Shown here: positions 54,993-63,784 of the stretch, one piece after another
How positions within the stretch are numbered: the stretch's first letter is position 1
Layout: each line of letters starts with the position of its first letter
Assembly (NCBI RefSeq): GCF_024666615.1
Contig: NZ_CP088297.1
Coordinates: 3,638,501-3,702,500, forward strand
Source of the DNA: Aquabacterium sp. J223
GTDB taxonomy: Bacteria > Pseudomonadota > Gammaproteobacteria > Burkholderiales > Burkholderiaceae_C
Direction of reading: 5' to 3'
Length of the DNA stretch: 64,000 nt
Made by a program: the position numbers and the translations under genes
The notes under the pieces: model-generated
Told to the model about the DNA's origin: nothing
The model's database searches: none
The model's input: the letters and a program-made list of their open reading frames with translations, nothing else

Positions 54993-56294
54993 GTCGTCGC
55001 CTTGCGTGCGGGCAGGACCCGGCCGCGGCATTGTCCCAAGCCGATGCGCCGCCGACCAGGGGCCTCGCACCACGCCTCGATCAGCACGTCGTCATCGTCC
55101 TCCAGGAATCGGCGTGACTCGCCACCGGGCAACGCCAGTGGCCAGGCGCCGTTCCACGTGCGCTCGAGCAGGCTGCCTTCGCTGCCCGGCGTGGCACCGG
55201 AGATGGTGCCGCTGCCCAGCAGGTCGCCCGGCCGCAGGTGGCAACCACCCACGGTGTGATGGGCCACCATCTGCGCCACGGTCCACCACAGGTCGCGGGC
55301 GGCATTGGCGTGCGCCACCACGGTCGGCGCCAGGCCGAGCTCGCGCATCTCTCGAGTCTGCAGGCGGGTCTCGATCTCGATGTCGAACGCACCCTCCGCG
55401 TCGTTGAGCGAGCCGGACAGATACCCCTGCGGCGCGGGATCGGTGTCGTCGCGCGCCGGCGGGGGAACGCGGAACGGCGCCAGCGCGTCGAGCGTCACCA
55501 CCCAGGGCGACACAACGGTCGCGAAATTCTTGCTGAGGAACGGCCCCAGCGGCTGTGATTCCCAGGCCTGCACGTCGCGCGCCGACCAGTCGTTGAGCAG
55601 GCAGACGCCCGCGATGTGCTCCTCCGCCGTGTCCAGCGGGATCGCGTCGCCATGTGCATTGCCTTTGCCGATCCAGAAGCCCAGCTCGATCTCGAAGTCG
55701 AGCTTGCGTGAAGGCGCGGTCAGCGGGTCCTTGTCGGCCTCCGGCCTGATCTGCGACACCGGACGGCGCACGTCGAAGGGCGCGGCGAACACCGTGGACG
55801 CCCGGCCGTGGTAGGCGATGGGGAGGTGCTTGTAGTTGGGCAGAAAGGCCTGGCCGGCACGGAACAGCTCGAACGTGTTGCGTGCATGGTTGAGCGAGGC
55901 GAAGAAGTCGGTGTAGTCGCCGACGTCGCAGGGCAGCGCCGGCCGCGCCGAGGGCAGCGGGCGCAGGCAGTCCGCCGCGCGATGGGCGTGCCCATGGCCT
56001 TCGCGCAGCAGGTCGAACAGCGCATGCCGCAACGCCGACATCGCGGGCCGACCCAGCCCGAAGAGCGGGTTCAGCTTCGGCGCCCGCAGCGCTTGCGCCA
56101 CCGTCGACGGCAACGTCGCGAGGAGGCCGGCCTCGGCGGCGGCCCGCAGGTCCAGCCAGCGGTCCCCGATGGCGACGGCCAATCGGTCATCGACACAGCC
56201 CAGCGGCAGGTTCTGCAGCGGGAAGGGGGGTCTCTTTGTCGTTGGCGCCGGGCACCCAGCTGCGCGCCTGCGGGTCGTGGGTGTGGTCGAGCAT
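54989..56294 (-). pseudogene. fumarylacetoacetase-type hydrolase gene (copy 3) with an N-terminal frameshift
   Basis: The body is intact: 'VGDYTDFFASLNHARNTFE', 'AYHGRASTVFAAPFD', 'DFEIELGFWIGKGNAHGDA', 'NDWSARDVQAWES' and 'RPGDLLGSGTISG'. Near the start, ATG 56294 reads 'MLDHTHDPQARSWVPGANDK' and then breaks at the GGGGGG run 56225-56230. Removing one base joins it to 'FPLQNLPLGCVDDRLAVAIG' for a 434-residue enzyme. As written, the body frame has no good start codon. The start lies 10 bases after Bug protein 11 on the same strand. Confidence 0.87.
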
Positions 56295-56304
56295 TCGGTC
56301 CTCG

Positions 56305-57275
56305 TCAGTTCAGCCGCACGCCACTGGCCTTGGCCAGCGGAGCCCACTTCTGCGTCTGCTCGCGCAGGTAGGTCTCGAAGGCCTCGGGGCTGCTCGTTTC
56401 CGCCTGCATGCCCACTTTCGCGATGTTCTCCCGCACCTCAGGCGCCTGCATGGCCTCGACCGCCAGCGCATTGAGGCGCGCCACCAGGTCCCGGGGCGTG
56501 CCGGCCGGCGCGAACAGGCCGTAGACGTTGACCGCCACGATGTTGGGCAGCCCAGCTTCCGTCGTGGTGGGCACCTGCGGCAGCACGGGCAGGCGCTTCG
56601 ACGTGGCCGTCGCCAGGACCACCACGCGCCCGGCCTGTGCCTGGCCAAGCACGGCACCGATGTCGGCCACCATGGCCTCCACCTCACCACCCACCACCGC
56701 CTGGGCCGCCGGCGCACCCCCTTGTACGGCACTTCGTTGAGCGCGATGCCGGCGTCGCGCTGCAGCAGCGTCGCGGCGAAGTGGGTGACGGTCGCCGGGG
56801 CCGGGATGGCGATGCTGACCTTGCCCGGCTGTGCCTTTGCCCGGCTCACCAGGTCGGGCAGCGTCTTCAGCCCGCTGCCCGGGTGCGCGACGAAGACGTT
56901 CGCCGCGTCGGCCAGCCGTGTGACCGCCACCAGGTCCTGCGCAGGGTCAAAGGGCAGCGTGGCCAACGACGGCAGGATGGTGCGGCTGCCCACCCCGGCG
57001 ACGAGCAGCGTGTGGCCGTCCGGCGCCGCCTTGGCCACGCTGTCCCAGGCGATGATGGAGCCGCCACCAGGCCGGTTGTCGACGATGAACTGCTGACCGG
57101 TGGTCCGCGACAGATGCGCACCGATCGCCCGTGCCAGCACATCGACGGGCCCGCCGGCGGCGAACGGGACAATGAGACGTACCGGACGGCTCGGATAGGC
57201 GGCCTGCGCCTGGGTGGCGACGGCGGCTAACAGCAGCGCGGACAGCAGCCGGCGTGCGGCGCGGTGGAACAGCAT
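56305..57275 (-). pseudogene. Bug/TctC-family binding-protein gene (11 of 11) with a frameshift
   Basis: Signal peptide 'LLSALLLAAVATQAQA' and ligand loop 'RLIVPFAAGGPVDVLARAI' are followed by a normal sequence to 'NEVPYKG'. There the CCCCC run 56717-56721 is one C short; adding it gives 'VPYKGGAPAAQAVVGGEVEA' and a 323-residue protein ending 'KASGVRLN'. Upstream, 113 bases separate it from the hydrolase gene at 57413. It probably captures the substrate of the fumarylacetoacetase/cyclase pair that follows. Confidence 0.87.
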
Positions 57276-57412
57276 GGTGTCTCCAGTGGTTCTGTTGTTC
57301 GATGGCGAGGGAACCGGTGGTGTCGGTGTCGGTGCCCCGCCGCGGTCATGCTAAGCGGGGTCCCGTCGATGCCGCCATGTCCCGGCGGTCAAGCCTGTGT
57401 TGCTCCGCGCGC

Positions 57413-58299
57413 TCAGCGCGGCGGCAGTCGGCCGATCCAGCCGACGATGGCATCGGCCACCGCTTTCGGCTGCTCCGGCACCAGGGCATGGCTGGCATGC
57501 TCGATCACCTGCACCGTGACGCGGTCGGGCAGCAGGTCCTTCAGCTCGTTTCGGGTGGCAAGCGGCCGCCATGGGTCCTGTGCGCCCTGCAGGTCGAGGA
57601 TGGGTGAATGGGTGCGGCCGAACCAGACGTCCTTCGGTGGCTGCTGCCCGGCCTGGCGGTAGGCGGTGCGCCACTGGGGGTACCAGCCCTCCAACCATGG
57701 CCGCGGGTCGTGACCGGGCGCGAACATCGACGCCTGCAGCGCCTGCAGGCGCCGTGCCTCCGGTTGTGCGGGATCGGAGGCGATGGCGAGTTGCTCGACC
57801 AGCCCCGGCGGGAACTCCTTCGCCGCGGCGCCCAGCACCACCACGCCGCGCACCAGCGATGGATGGCGCAGGTCCGTCACCCGCGCCACCCAGTGGCCGT
57901 AGGCATGGCCGACCACGACCGCCGGCCCGTCGGCCAGGCGACGGATCGTCAACGCCACGTCGTTCGCCAGGGTGTCCAGCGTCATGCCGGGCGGCGGCGG
58001 GCTGCTGTCGCCCATGCCGGGGGCTGCGGTCGCAGCACCCGGAAGCCGGCACCTGCCAAGCGCCGGGCGAGCGGATCGAAGTCCAACGAGTCGCGCAGTG
58101 ACGAGGGCAGCAGCACGACGGCGGGTCCGCGGCCGTCGATGCGCACGTCGACGCGACGTCCGCCCTCGACCAGCAGTTCGCGGGCAGACGGCGGCGGCGT
58201 GGCGCAGCCGGCCAGCATCGCCGCGCCGGCGGCGACCGCCGCCAGTGCCGCGACGGTGCGGCGGCGCGGGCCGCTCGGGGGTTTGACGAGCCTGGGCAT
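57413..58299 (-). pseudogene. alpha/beta-hydrolase-fold lipoprotein gene with a frameshift
   Basis: ATG 58299 encodes a lipoprotein signal ending 'AMLAGCATPP' (lipobox Cys32), then 'DGRGPAVVLLPSSLRDSLDF'. At the GGGGG run 58019-58023 one base is missing; adding it joins 'VLRPQPPG' to 'MGDSSPPPPGMTLDTLANDV', giving 295 residues. The nucleophile elbow reads 'VVVGHAYGHWVAR': Ala stands where Ser is expected, though 'IEHASHALVPE' supplies the usual C-terminal His. It could be a non-hydrolytic member or use another residue. It follows the porin gene by 2 bases on the same strand. Confidence 0.8.
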
Positions 58300-58301
58300 G
58301 T

Positions 58302-59351
58302 TCAGAACAGGTGGCTGATGCCGACCTCGACGCCGCGAATGTCGCGGCCCGCCGCCGGTGTCACACCACCGAGACCGAACACCTGGGTGCCCCGGTTGTC
58401 GATGCGCGAGAAGGTGCCGTAGAGCAACGAGCGCTTGGACAGCGCATGCGTGTAGCCCACGCTGAGCTGGGTGGCGTCGTTGGCGTCGGTGCCACCGCCG
58501 GACTGGTCGGCGCGGATGATGCTCGCCTTGACGGTGCCGGCACCCACGGGCACCGCGGCCCCCACGTCCAGCGTGCGCTGGCGGCGCTGCTTGTAGCGGC
58601 CGTCCTGCAGCAGCGCGGTCAGCCGCACCACGCCGAAGTCGTAGGCGCCGCCCACCGACCGCAGTCGGATGCGGTCGGTGCCGGCGGTGTCGTCGGTGTC
58701 GCCGAAGCCGACGTTGACGTTGACCGGTCCCGAGGCATAACCGACCAGCGCGCCGCGGTGCTTGTTCACGTTGCGGCCTTCGCCGGCGCTGACCATGAGG
58801 TCGCCGTAGAAGCCGCCGAGCCGCTGGGCCGGCAGGATGTACTTGACCATGTTGTCGGCCCGCACGCCGGCGCCGGAGCCCGATCCCAACAGCGACGGGG
58901 TGCCGAAGAACAGGCTTCCGTTGGAGGCCACGCCGTTGGGCCCGAACGGCGAGAACGGCACGTACTGGCGGACGAACAGCGGCACGTAGTCGCGGCCCAC
59001 CCGCAGCTCGCCCCAGTCACGCGAGGCCAGCGCCAGCGTGGCGCGGCGGCTCCAGAACGACGTGGCGTTGGCCGCGCCGGTGTCCAGCGCGATGTCCGAT
59101 TCCAGCCAGAACTGCGCCGAAAGCCCGCCGCCGAGGTCCTCGACACCTCGCACGCCGAGCCGGCTGCCGGCGACACCGCCGGAGGCCAGCGAGTTGACGG
59201 CCGAGTCGCCCTGCACGCGGGTCTGCCGCACGGAAGCGTCCGCCACGCCGAACACGGTGACGCTGCTGGCCTGCGCCTGAGCGCCGATGGCGAACAGCGC
59301 GAGGGACGCAGACAGGGCGCTGCGAGCGATGGGGTTCGCAAGGGTTTTCAA
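58302..59351 (-). CDS. Gram-negative porin (Burkholderiales OmpC-like)
   Basis: 349 residues beginning with TTG at 59351. A signal peptide 'ALSASLALFAIGAQAQASS' is followed by 'VTVFGVADASVRQTRVQG' and 'GSRLGVRGVEDLGGGLSAQF', the first strands of a 16-strand trimeric porin. The L3 constriction-loop region and the terminal 'VEVGISHLF' with C-terminal Phe, needed for outer-membrane insertion, are present. No ATG is available; GAGGAGG 7 bases before the TTG supports this start. First gene of a minus-strand run that continues through a lipoprotein hydrolase and Bug protein 11, so it may be a pathway-specific entry pore. Confidence 0.9.
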   Translation of the reverse strand: MKTLANPIARSALSASLALFAIGAQAQASSVTVFGVADASVRQTRVQGDSAVNSLASGGVAGSRLGVRGVEDLGGGLSAQFWLESDIALDTGAANATSFWSRRATLALASRDWGELRVGRDYVPLFVRQYVPFSPFGPNGVASNGSLFFGTPSLLGSGSGAGVRADNMVKYILPAQRLGGFYGDLMVSAGEGRNVNKHRGALVGYASGPVNVNVGFGDTDDTAGTDRIRLRSVGGAYDFGVVRLTALLQDGRYKQRRQRTLDVGAAVPVGAGTVKASIIRADQSGGGTDANDATQLSVGYTHALSKRSLLYGTFSRIDNRGTQVFGLGGVTPAAGRDIRGVEVGISHLF

Positions 59352-59358
59352 GAGTTTG

Positions 59359-59365
59359 CCTCCTC
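59359..59365 (-). promoter_or_regulatory. ribosome binding site deciding a TTG start for the porin
   Basis: GAGGAGG, read on the minus strand, ends 7 bases before the TTG at 59351. It is a near-perfect Shine-Dalgarno sequence and settles the start, because no ATG or GTG lies before the signal peptide. Confidence 0.65.
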
Positions 59366-59469
59366 GTTGGTGTGCGTCGTGCCGTGCAGTCGAGCGTCGG
59401 CCGACGGGGCGGCACGCTAACGGCCCACGGTCGCTCTGCACATGCCGCTCACGACAAGGCTGGTTTGCA

Positions 59470-59488
59470 GCCGCTTGCCGCAAGCGGC
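59470..59488. promoter_or_regulatory. perfect 19-bp inverted repeat in the porin / enoyl-CoA hydratase gap
   Basis: GCCGCTTG-CCG-CAAGCGGC, 8-base arms and a 3-base centre, lies 55 bases before the hydratase ATG in the 191-base divergent gap. It could be an operator or a transcribed hairpin. TAGACT at 59493-59498 just after it resembles a -10 box, but no well-spaced -35 is seen. No regulator gene is adjacent. Confidence 0.4.
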
Positions 59489-59542
59489 GGCCTAGACTGG
59501 TCGTCCAACGAGAGCGCCCCCCGGCCACAGGAGACAGGACGA

Positions 59543-60319
59543 ATGCACGACTACACCCAGCTGCGGCTGGCCATCGAGGACCATGTCGCGGTGCTGACGC
59601 TGGACAGCCCGCCGGTCAACGCGCTGACACGCACCCTCAACGACGAGCTGACGCTGGCGCTGGACCGGCTGAGCGAGACGGACGCGGTCCGTGCCATCGT
59701 GCTCACCGGCCACGGCCGGGTCTTCTGTGCGGGCGCCGATCTCAAGGGCCGTGCCGAGGTCCTGCGCGGACCGGGCGACCTGCCCGCCCATTCGCGGCGC
59801 ACCCGCGAGTGCTTTCACGCCATCCGCGAGGCCGCACAACCGGTCATCGCGGCGATCAACGGCCCCGCGCTTGGGTCGGGGCTGGCCATGGTGGCGTCGG
59901 CCGACATCCTGGTCGCCGCCGAGACGGCCTCGCTCGGCCTGCCCGAGGTGGACGTCGGCCTGCTGGGGGGCGGCCGCCATGCCATGCGCCTGTTCGGGCA
60001 TTCACGCCTGCGGCGCCTCGCGCTCACCGGCATGCGCCTGAGCGGCGAAGAGCTCTACCGGCTGGGCGTGGTCGAGGCCTGCGTGCCGTCCGAGGCGCTG
60101 CTGCCCACCGCACTCGAGATCGCGCGCACGGTGGCCGCCAAGAGCCCGCTGTCCACCCGGCTGGGCAAGCACACGCTCAATGTCATCGAGGAACTGAGCC
60201 TGCGCGACGGCTACCGCTACGAGCAGGACATGACCGCGATGCTGGCCAAGACCGACGACGCGCGCGAGGCGCAGGCGGCCTTCCGGGAGAAGCGTCCCGC
60301 GGTGTTCTCGGGCCGATGA
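59543..60319 (+). CDS. enoyl-CoA hydratase/isomerase-family protein (copy 3)
   Basis: 258 residues, crotonase fold. Oxyanion/CoA sites 'RVFCAGADLKGRAEV' near 62 and 'NGPALGSGLAMVASADILVA' near 105; 'LGLPEVDVGLLGGGRHAMRL' carries one candidate catalytic Glu. A CAGGAGA site precedes the ATG. The stop overlaps the CoA-transferase start (ATGA). Similar pairing with a CoA-transferase occurs at 45922-47928, but the proteins are clearly different. Confidence 0.88.
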   Translation: MHDYTQLRLAIEDHVAVLTLDSPPVNALTRTLNDELTLALDRLSETDAVRAIVLTGHGRVFCAGADLKGRAEVLRGPGDLPAHSRRTRECFHAIREAAQPVIAAINGPALGSGLAMVASADILVAAETASLGLPEVDVGLLGGGRHAMRLFGHSRLRRLALTGMRLSGEELYRLGVVEACVPSEALLPTALEIARTVAAKSPLSTRLGKHTLNVIEELSLRDGYRYEQDMTAMLAKTDDAREAQAAFREKRPAVFSGR

Positions 60320-61584
60320 TGGGCGACCTCTTCCACGCCCCTGCTGCCGCCGGGGGCGAAGCCGGCGCCGGCCTGCTGTCGCATGTGCGCGTGCTCGACC
60401 TGAGCCGGATCCTGGCCGCCCCATGGGCCGGACAGGTGCTGGCCGACCTGGGCGCCGACGTGATCAAGGTGGAGCGTCCGGGCAGCGGCGACGACACCCG
60501 CAGTTGGGGCCCGCCGTTCCTGAAGGATGCGGACGGCCGCGACACCCGCGAGGCCGGCTACTACCTGGCCGTCAACAGCGGAAAGCGCTCCATCACCGTG
60601 GCGCTGGACAAGCCCGAGGGGCAGCGCATCGTGCGCGAGCTGGCGGCACGCAGCGACGTGGTGCTGGAGAACTACAAGGCCGGCACGCTGGCACGCTACG
60701 GCCTGGACGCGGCGTCGCTGCATGCGGTGAACCCGCGCCTGGTGTACTGCTCGGTCACCGGCTTCGGCCAAACCGGCCCGCGGCGCGACCAGCCGGCCTA
60801 CGACTTCCTCATCCAGGCCATGGGCGGGCTGATGAGCGTGACCGGCGAGCGCGATGGCCGCCCAGGTGCCGGGGCCCAGAAGGTGGGCGTCCCCATCGTC
60901 GACCTGATGACCGGGATGTACGCCGCGGTGGCGGTGCTGGCCGCGCTGGCGCGTCGAGAACGCAGCGGCCAGGGCGAGACGATCGACATCGGCATGCTGG
61001 ACGTGCAGGTAGCCGCGCTGGCCAACCAGGCCATGAACTACCTGGTCAGCGGGAACGTGCCGCGTCGCAACGGCAATGCGCATCCCAACATCCAGCCGCA
61101 GGACGTCTATGCCTGCGCCGACGGCGAGTTCATCCTGGTGGTGGGCAACGACGGCCAGTTCAGTCGCCTGTGCGACGTGCTGCAGCGGCCGGACTGGGCG
61201 CTGGACGAGCGGTTCGCCACCAACGCGCAGCGCGTGCGCAACCTCGCGACGCTGTCGCCACTGCTGCGCGAGGCGTTCGTGCGCTGGCCGCGGGAGGCGC
61301 TGATCAACGCGCTCGACGCCGTCGGCGTGCCGTGCGGCCCGATCAACAACGTGGCGCAGGTCTTTGCCGACCCGCAGGTGGTCGCCCGCGGCATGCTGCA
61401 GAAGGTGGCACATCCCAGCGGCGCATCGTTGCCGCTGGTGTCCAGCCCGATGCGTTTCGGCGGCCGACCGCCCGCACCGCGCCGCGTGCCCCCGGGGCTG
61501 GGCCAGCACAGCGAGCAGATCCTCGCGGAGCTGGGCTATGCGAACGAGCGCATCGCCGACCTGCGGGCCAGGGAGGTGATCTGA
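60316..61584 (+). CDS. type III CoA-transferase (CaiB/BaiF family)
   Basis: 422 residues. N-terminal 'VRVLDLSRILAAPWAGQVLA' (block of 20), 'VIKVERPGSGDDTRSWGPPF', 'NSGKRSITVALDKPEGQ'; catalytic Asp in 'VPIVDLMTGMYAAVA' near 195; C-terminal 'GVPCGPINNVAQVFADPQV'. The sequence is of the succinyl-CoA:(aromatic or dicarboxylic acid) transferase type. It is intact, unlike the related gene at 45922. Start chosen at the ATG overlapping the hydratase stop; a second ATG follows directly. Confidence 0.9.
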   Translation: MMGDLFHAPAAAGGEAGAGLLSHVRVLDLSRILAAPWAGQVLADLGADVIKVERPGSGDDTRSWGPPFLKDADGRDTREAGYYLAVNSGKRSITVALDKPEGQRIVRELAARSDVVLENYKAGTLARYGLDAASLHAVNPRLVYCSVTGFGQTGPRRDQPAYDFLIQAMGGLMSVTGERDGRPGAGAQKVGVPIVDLMTGMYAAVAVLAALARRERSGQGETIDIGMLDVQVAALANQAMNYLVSGNVPRRNGNAHPNIQPQDVYACADGEFILVVGNDGQFSRLCDVLQRPDWALDERFATNAQRVRNLATLSPLLREAFVRWPREALINALDAVGVPCGPINNVAQVFADPQVVARGMLQKVAHPSGASLPLVSSPMRFGGRPPAPRRVPPGLGQHSEQILAELGYANERIADLRAREVI

Positions 61585-61586
61585 GC

Positions 61587-62192
61587 ATGCGGCTGCATTG
61601 GTCGCCCAAGTCGCCCTACGTGCGCAAGGTGATGGTGTGCGCCCACGAGCTGGGCCTGGAAGGGCGGCTGCAGCGGGTCCGCACGGTGGCCGTCATGCTG
61701 CGGCCCAACCCCGATCTGATGCGGGACAACCCGTTGTCCAAGATCCCGACCCTGGTGCTGGACGACGGCGGCACGCTGTTCGACTCGGCGGTGATCTGCG
61801 AGTACCTGGACGAGATGGCCGGCGGCTCGCTGTTCCCCCGCGGGGGCGCGGCGCGCTGGCAGGCGCTGCGGTGGCAGGCGCTGGGCGACGGCCTGCTCGA
61901 CCTGCTCATCCTGTGGCGCAACGAGCGCGAGCGCGCGCAGCCGCTGGCCGAGCTCATCGAGTCGCTCACCGTGAAGGCGCGCGCGGCGCTGCAGCAGCTG
62001 GACCGCGAGGCCGCGGCCATGGACGCCGCACCCTTCGGCATCGGCCACGTGGCCATCGGCTGTGCGCTGGGCTATCTGGACTTCCGCTTCGGTGCCATGG
62101 ACTGGCGCGGCGACGCACCGCGCCTGGCCGGCTGGTTCGCGACGCTGTCCGAACGGCCATCGTTTCGCGCCACCGAGGCGACGGACGGCTGA
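61587..62192 (+). CDS. glutathione S-transferase-family protein
   Basis: 201 residues. Thioredoxin-fold half: 'RLHWSPKSPYVRKVMVCAHE' with a Ser-Pro-x-x-x-Arg-Lys-Val start, 'NPLSKIPTLVLDDG' (cis-Pro) and 'LFDSAVICEYLDE' (glutathione Ser/Glu). Helical half ends 'LAGWFATLSERPSF'. Third gene of a short operon, 2 bases after the CoA-transferase stop. It may be an isomerase or conjugating enzyme in the same pathway. It converges with the amidohydrolase gene. Confidence 0.88.
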   Translation: MRLHWSPKSPYVRKVMVCAHELGLEGRLQRVRTVAVMLRPNPDLMRDNPLSKIPTLVLDDGGTLFDSAVICEYLDEMAGGSLFPRGGAARWQALRWQALGDGLLDLLILWRNERERAQPLAELIESLTVKARAALQQLDREAAAMDAAPFGIGHVAIGCALGYLDFRFGAMDWRGDAPRLAGWFATLSERPSFRATEATDG

Positions 62193-62196
62193 TCCC

Positions 62197-63006
62197 TCAG
62201 CCGTACAACGCCTGGGCGTTGGCGCCGAGGATGCGCTGCCATGACGCCTCGTCGCCCACCCAGCGCCGCATCTGGGCCTGCAGGGCGACGGCGTCCGGCA
62301 CGGGCGACACCCGCAGATGCGGCCAGTCGCTGCCCCACAGCAGGCGGGTGGGGTCGTCCTGCAGAAGGGCCTGAACGAACGGCGCGCCCACCTCGGACAG
62401 CGCATCGCCCAGGGGCAGCAGGTTGCGGTACGCCGTCAGCTTCACGTGCACATGGCCGCCCGCCAGCAGCCGCCGCAGCGCGACGAAGCCGGGCTGGTCC
62501 AGGCCGGCGCGGGCGTCGAAGCCGCCGAGGTGGTCGATCACCACCGGCACCGGCATCGTTCTCAGCAACGGCGCCAGCGCGACGAGCGCGCCATGGTCGG
62601 TCCACAGCTCGGCATGCAGGCCGGCATCGGCCAATCGCGGTGCCAGCGCCATCAGGTCGTCGACACCGGCGCTCCCGGTGAAGTTCGCGTCCTGTCCGCT
62701 GCGCTGGCTGAAGCGCAGCGCACGCACCCCGCGGCGGCGCAGCGCCGCCAGGTCCAGCGCCGTGCCGGCGCGCGCCACGAGCACGCCCCGCAGCAGCGGC
62801 CGGCGCGACAGCGCATGCATCAGCAGCGATGCGTCGCCACCGTAGGCGCTGGGTTGCACCAGGACGCCGCCCGTCAGCGCCTGACGCGCCAGCACGGCCT
62901 CGTACTGCGCCAGCGTCGCCTCCGGCGGCGTGTAGCTGCGCTCCGCGGCCAACGGGAAGCGGTCGTAAGGACCGAAGAGGTGGGCGTGGCAGTCCCAACG
63001 GATCAT
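62197..63006 (-). CDS. amidohydrolase-family (2-pyrone-4,6-dicarboxylate-hydrolase-like) enzyme
   Basis: 269 residues from ATG 63006; a longer frame upstream is low-quality sequence. TIM-barrel metal and active-site marks: 'DCHAHLFGPYDRFPL' (His-x-His), 'VVIDHLGGFD', and 'LLWGSDWPHLRVSP' (final Asp). This small group hydrolyses lactones such as 2-pyrone-4,6-dicarboxylate or decarboxylates aromatic acids. It lies 46 bases downstream of the carboxymuconolactone-decarboxylase-like gene on the same strand, which supports a lactone step in aromatic catabolism. Confidence 0.87.
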   Translation of the reverse strand: MIRWDCHAHLFGPYDRFPLAAERSYTPPEATLAQYEAVLARQALTGGVLVQPSAYGGDASLLMHALSRRPLLRGVLVARAGTALDLAALRRRGVRALRFSQRSGQDANFTGSAGVDDLMALAPRLADAGLHAELWTDHGALVALAPLLRTMPVPVVIDHLGGFDARAGLDQPGFVALRRLLAGGHVHVKLTAYRNLLPLGDALSEVGAPFVQALLQDDPTRLLWGSDWPHLRVSPVPDAVALQAQMRRWVGDEASWQRILGANAQALYG

Positions 63007-63052
63007 GTGGACGTCTCGCCCTTCAGCAGCGCAGGACTCATCGAGGAAGCGC

Positions 63053-63664
63053 TCAGGGCCTGGCCTCCGGCACGTCCCCGTCGGCGCACACCGGGTGGCC
63101 GCGCACGTGTTGCGGCAGCGGAAAGGCCGGGGCGGCGCCATCGGGCAAGGGGATCTCGTGCGCGTTCAGCGTCATCGCGACGAGCGTGTAGTAACCCACC
63201 AGCGCGGTGAGCTCGACCACCCCCTTGTCGCCCAGCACCGCACGGGCCCGGGCATGGGTGGTGTCGGACACGGTGCGGTGATGGTTGAGCTCCACGGCGT
63301 AGCGGTGCACCGCCTGCGCCGGCTCGTCCAACCCGGGCGGTTCGCGCTCGTCCAGCAGCGCCTCGATCACCGCCGCCGGCAGGCCCGCACGCTCGGCCTC
63401 TTCCCGGTGCACGTGCCACTCGAAGGGTGAACGGCAGGCCACCGCCGTGACCAGGATCGCCAGCTCCGACAGCTGCGGCGGCAACGACGTGCCGTAGCGC
63501 AGCAGTTCGCCCAGCGCCTGCCAGCGGCTCGCCAGCTCGGGGTTGTGCAGCGCCGCGCGCAACGGGCCGACCACGCGACCCCGGCGGCCGGCCACCACCT
63601 GGTCGTGCACGGCACGCTGTTCGGGCGTGAAGGTGTCAACCGTGGGCAGGGGCAATCGCGGCAT
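63053..63664 (-). CDS. carboxymuconolactone-decarboxylase-family protein
   Basis: 203 residues, all-helical CMD/AhpD-like fold: 'LRYGTSLPPQLSELAILVTA' and 'CRSPFEWHVHREEAERAGLP' form the signature, with one Cys and the His-x-His. There is only one Cys in the motif, so it is not a CxxC peroxidase-type AhpD. The family includes 4-carboxymuconolactone decarboxylase of the protocatechuate pathway, but many members have other or unknown roles. It lies beside the lactone-hydrolase-like gene and downstream of a LysR gene. The 120 bases before it contain no clear promoter. Confidence 0.85.
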   Translation of the reverse strand: MPRLPLPTVDTFTPEQRAVHDQVVAGRRGRVVGPLRAALHNPELASRWQALGELLRYGTSLPPQLSELAILVTAVACRSPFEWHVHREEAERAGLPAAVIEALLDEREPPGLDEPAQAVHRYAVELNHHRTVSDTTHARARAVLGDKGVVELTALVGYYTLVAMTLNAHEIPLPDGAAPAFPLPQHVRGHPVCADGDVPEARP

Positions 63665-63784
63665 GGGGCGTGTCGAAGCAAGACGATGAGCTTAGGGGAC
63701 CTTCCGCCCGCCATCCACCACCCCCAACGCAAACCAGCCGTGCCGCCCCGATCATCACCCGCCGCCGGGCGGCGAGGACGGACG

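Noticed and set aside
57335-57362. CCCCGC...GCGGGG as terminator or operator
   Set aside because: Only 6-base arms with a long loop, no T-run, and GC-only arms are expected by chance here.
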